Below, one piece after another: positions 13,001 through 13,156 of a stretch of 13,156 nucleotides of DNA. Numbering within the stretch: position 1 is the first letter of the stretch; every line of letters starts with the position of its first letter. Under the pieces are notes generated by a model that did no database searches, had not been told where the DNA came from, and saw only the letters and a list, made by a program, of their open reading frames with translations. The position numbers and the translations under genes were made by a program. The stretch lies in the NCBI GenBank assembly GCA_009929975.1, contig RZZF01000015.1, positions 1 to 13,156 of the forward strand. Reading direction: 5' to 3'. This stretch comes from Clostridia bacterium (lineage in GTDB: Bacteria > Bacillota > Clostridia > Saccharofermentanales > UBA5734).

Positions 13001-13156
13001 ATGCAGATGAATAACTGGCAGCGCTTCTGGCAGGCATTGAAAGATAACCTGCTCCAGGAAATGAAAATAGGCGATATTGGTGAGGAAATCCGACATGCCA
13101 TCATTCCTCAGACCGTCGCGACCGTCCAGATCGGCGATTTTGAACTCGTTCTAACC
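13001..13156 (+). CDS. N-terminus of an unidentified protein, possibly ATP synthase subunit a (partial)
   Basis: An ORF open to the right edge with 52 codons visible, starting MQMNNWQRFW. AAAGG (12992-12996) precedes it; it is four bases before ATG 13001 and ten before the alternative ATG 13007, which may be the better start. The visible part is amphipathic, then reads HAIIPQTVATVQIGDFELVLT, with no membrane segment yet. ATP synthase subunit a (atpB) often opens with a short extracytoplasmic stretch like this, and atp genes commonly follow upp in Bacillota, so atpB is the best guess. The motifs that would prove it lie outside the window. It has its own upstream promoter and a 120-base leader. 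Confidence 0.5.
   Translation, partial: MQMNNWQRFWQALKDNLLQEMKIGDIGEEIRHAIIPQTVATVQIGDFELVLT

Overview
The window looks like a chromosomal segment from a moderately GC-rich Bacillota (Firmicutes), most likely a Clostridia-type anaerobe. The basis is the linked proA, rpiB and upp genes, AGGAG-type ribosome sites, a tRNA with an encoded CCA end, a NusG domain II / Gx-transporter gene pair, and two URO-D family methyltransferase-like proteins. No insertion sequence, phage gene, CRISPR array or rRNA is visible, and most of the DNA is ordinary protein coding.

Left part (1-6210). A truncated amidohydrolase-2 gene runs leftward off the edge and is divergent from a complete P2A-type Ca2+-transporting ATPase (864-3578). 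The ATPase ends at a rho-independent terminator. Facing it is a two-gene leftward operon (5939 to 3605) of URO-D superfamily proteins. These are not HemE and resemble corrinoid-dependent methyltransferases. Upstream of that operon is a leftward tRNA-Arg(CCU) with a near-consensus sigma-70 promoter and a clear terminator.

Right part (6211-13156). All genes point rightward. First is a membrane operon of a NusG_II protein, a Gx-transporter / HepS1-like protein and a PAP2 phosphatase. Next come a THUMP-domain RNA methyltransferase and a sugar-nucleotidyltransferase, 9 bases apart. Then proA (proline synthesis), rpiB (pentose phosphate) and upp (uracil salvage) follow, each with its own leader. 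The last feature is the first 52 codons of an ORF that could be the start of an ATP synthase operon (atpB), which is a weak identification.

The most striking non-coding feature is a cluster of DnaA-box sequences (10211-10258) directly before proA. It contains TTATACACA, TTATCCACA and CTATCCACA in tandem plus a degenerate inverted copy. Another perfect TTATCCACA (829-837) overlaps the likely promoter of the Ca2+-ATPase. An exact 9-mer is expected about 0.1 times on both strands of a window this size, so these sites suggest real DnaA binding: a chromosomal DnaA-box cluster or DnaA control of these promoters. Other points of interest are the asymmetric metal-ligand sets of the paired URO-D proteins, a complete two-site Ca2+ ligand set in a bacterial pump, a dyad across the tRNA promoter, and a structured divergent intergenic region (6215-6308). 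I do not see a clearly new multi-gene system; the DnaA-box sites and the URO-D pair are the best leads.
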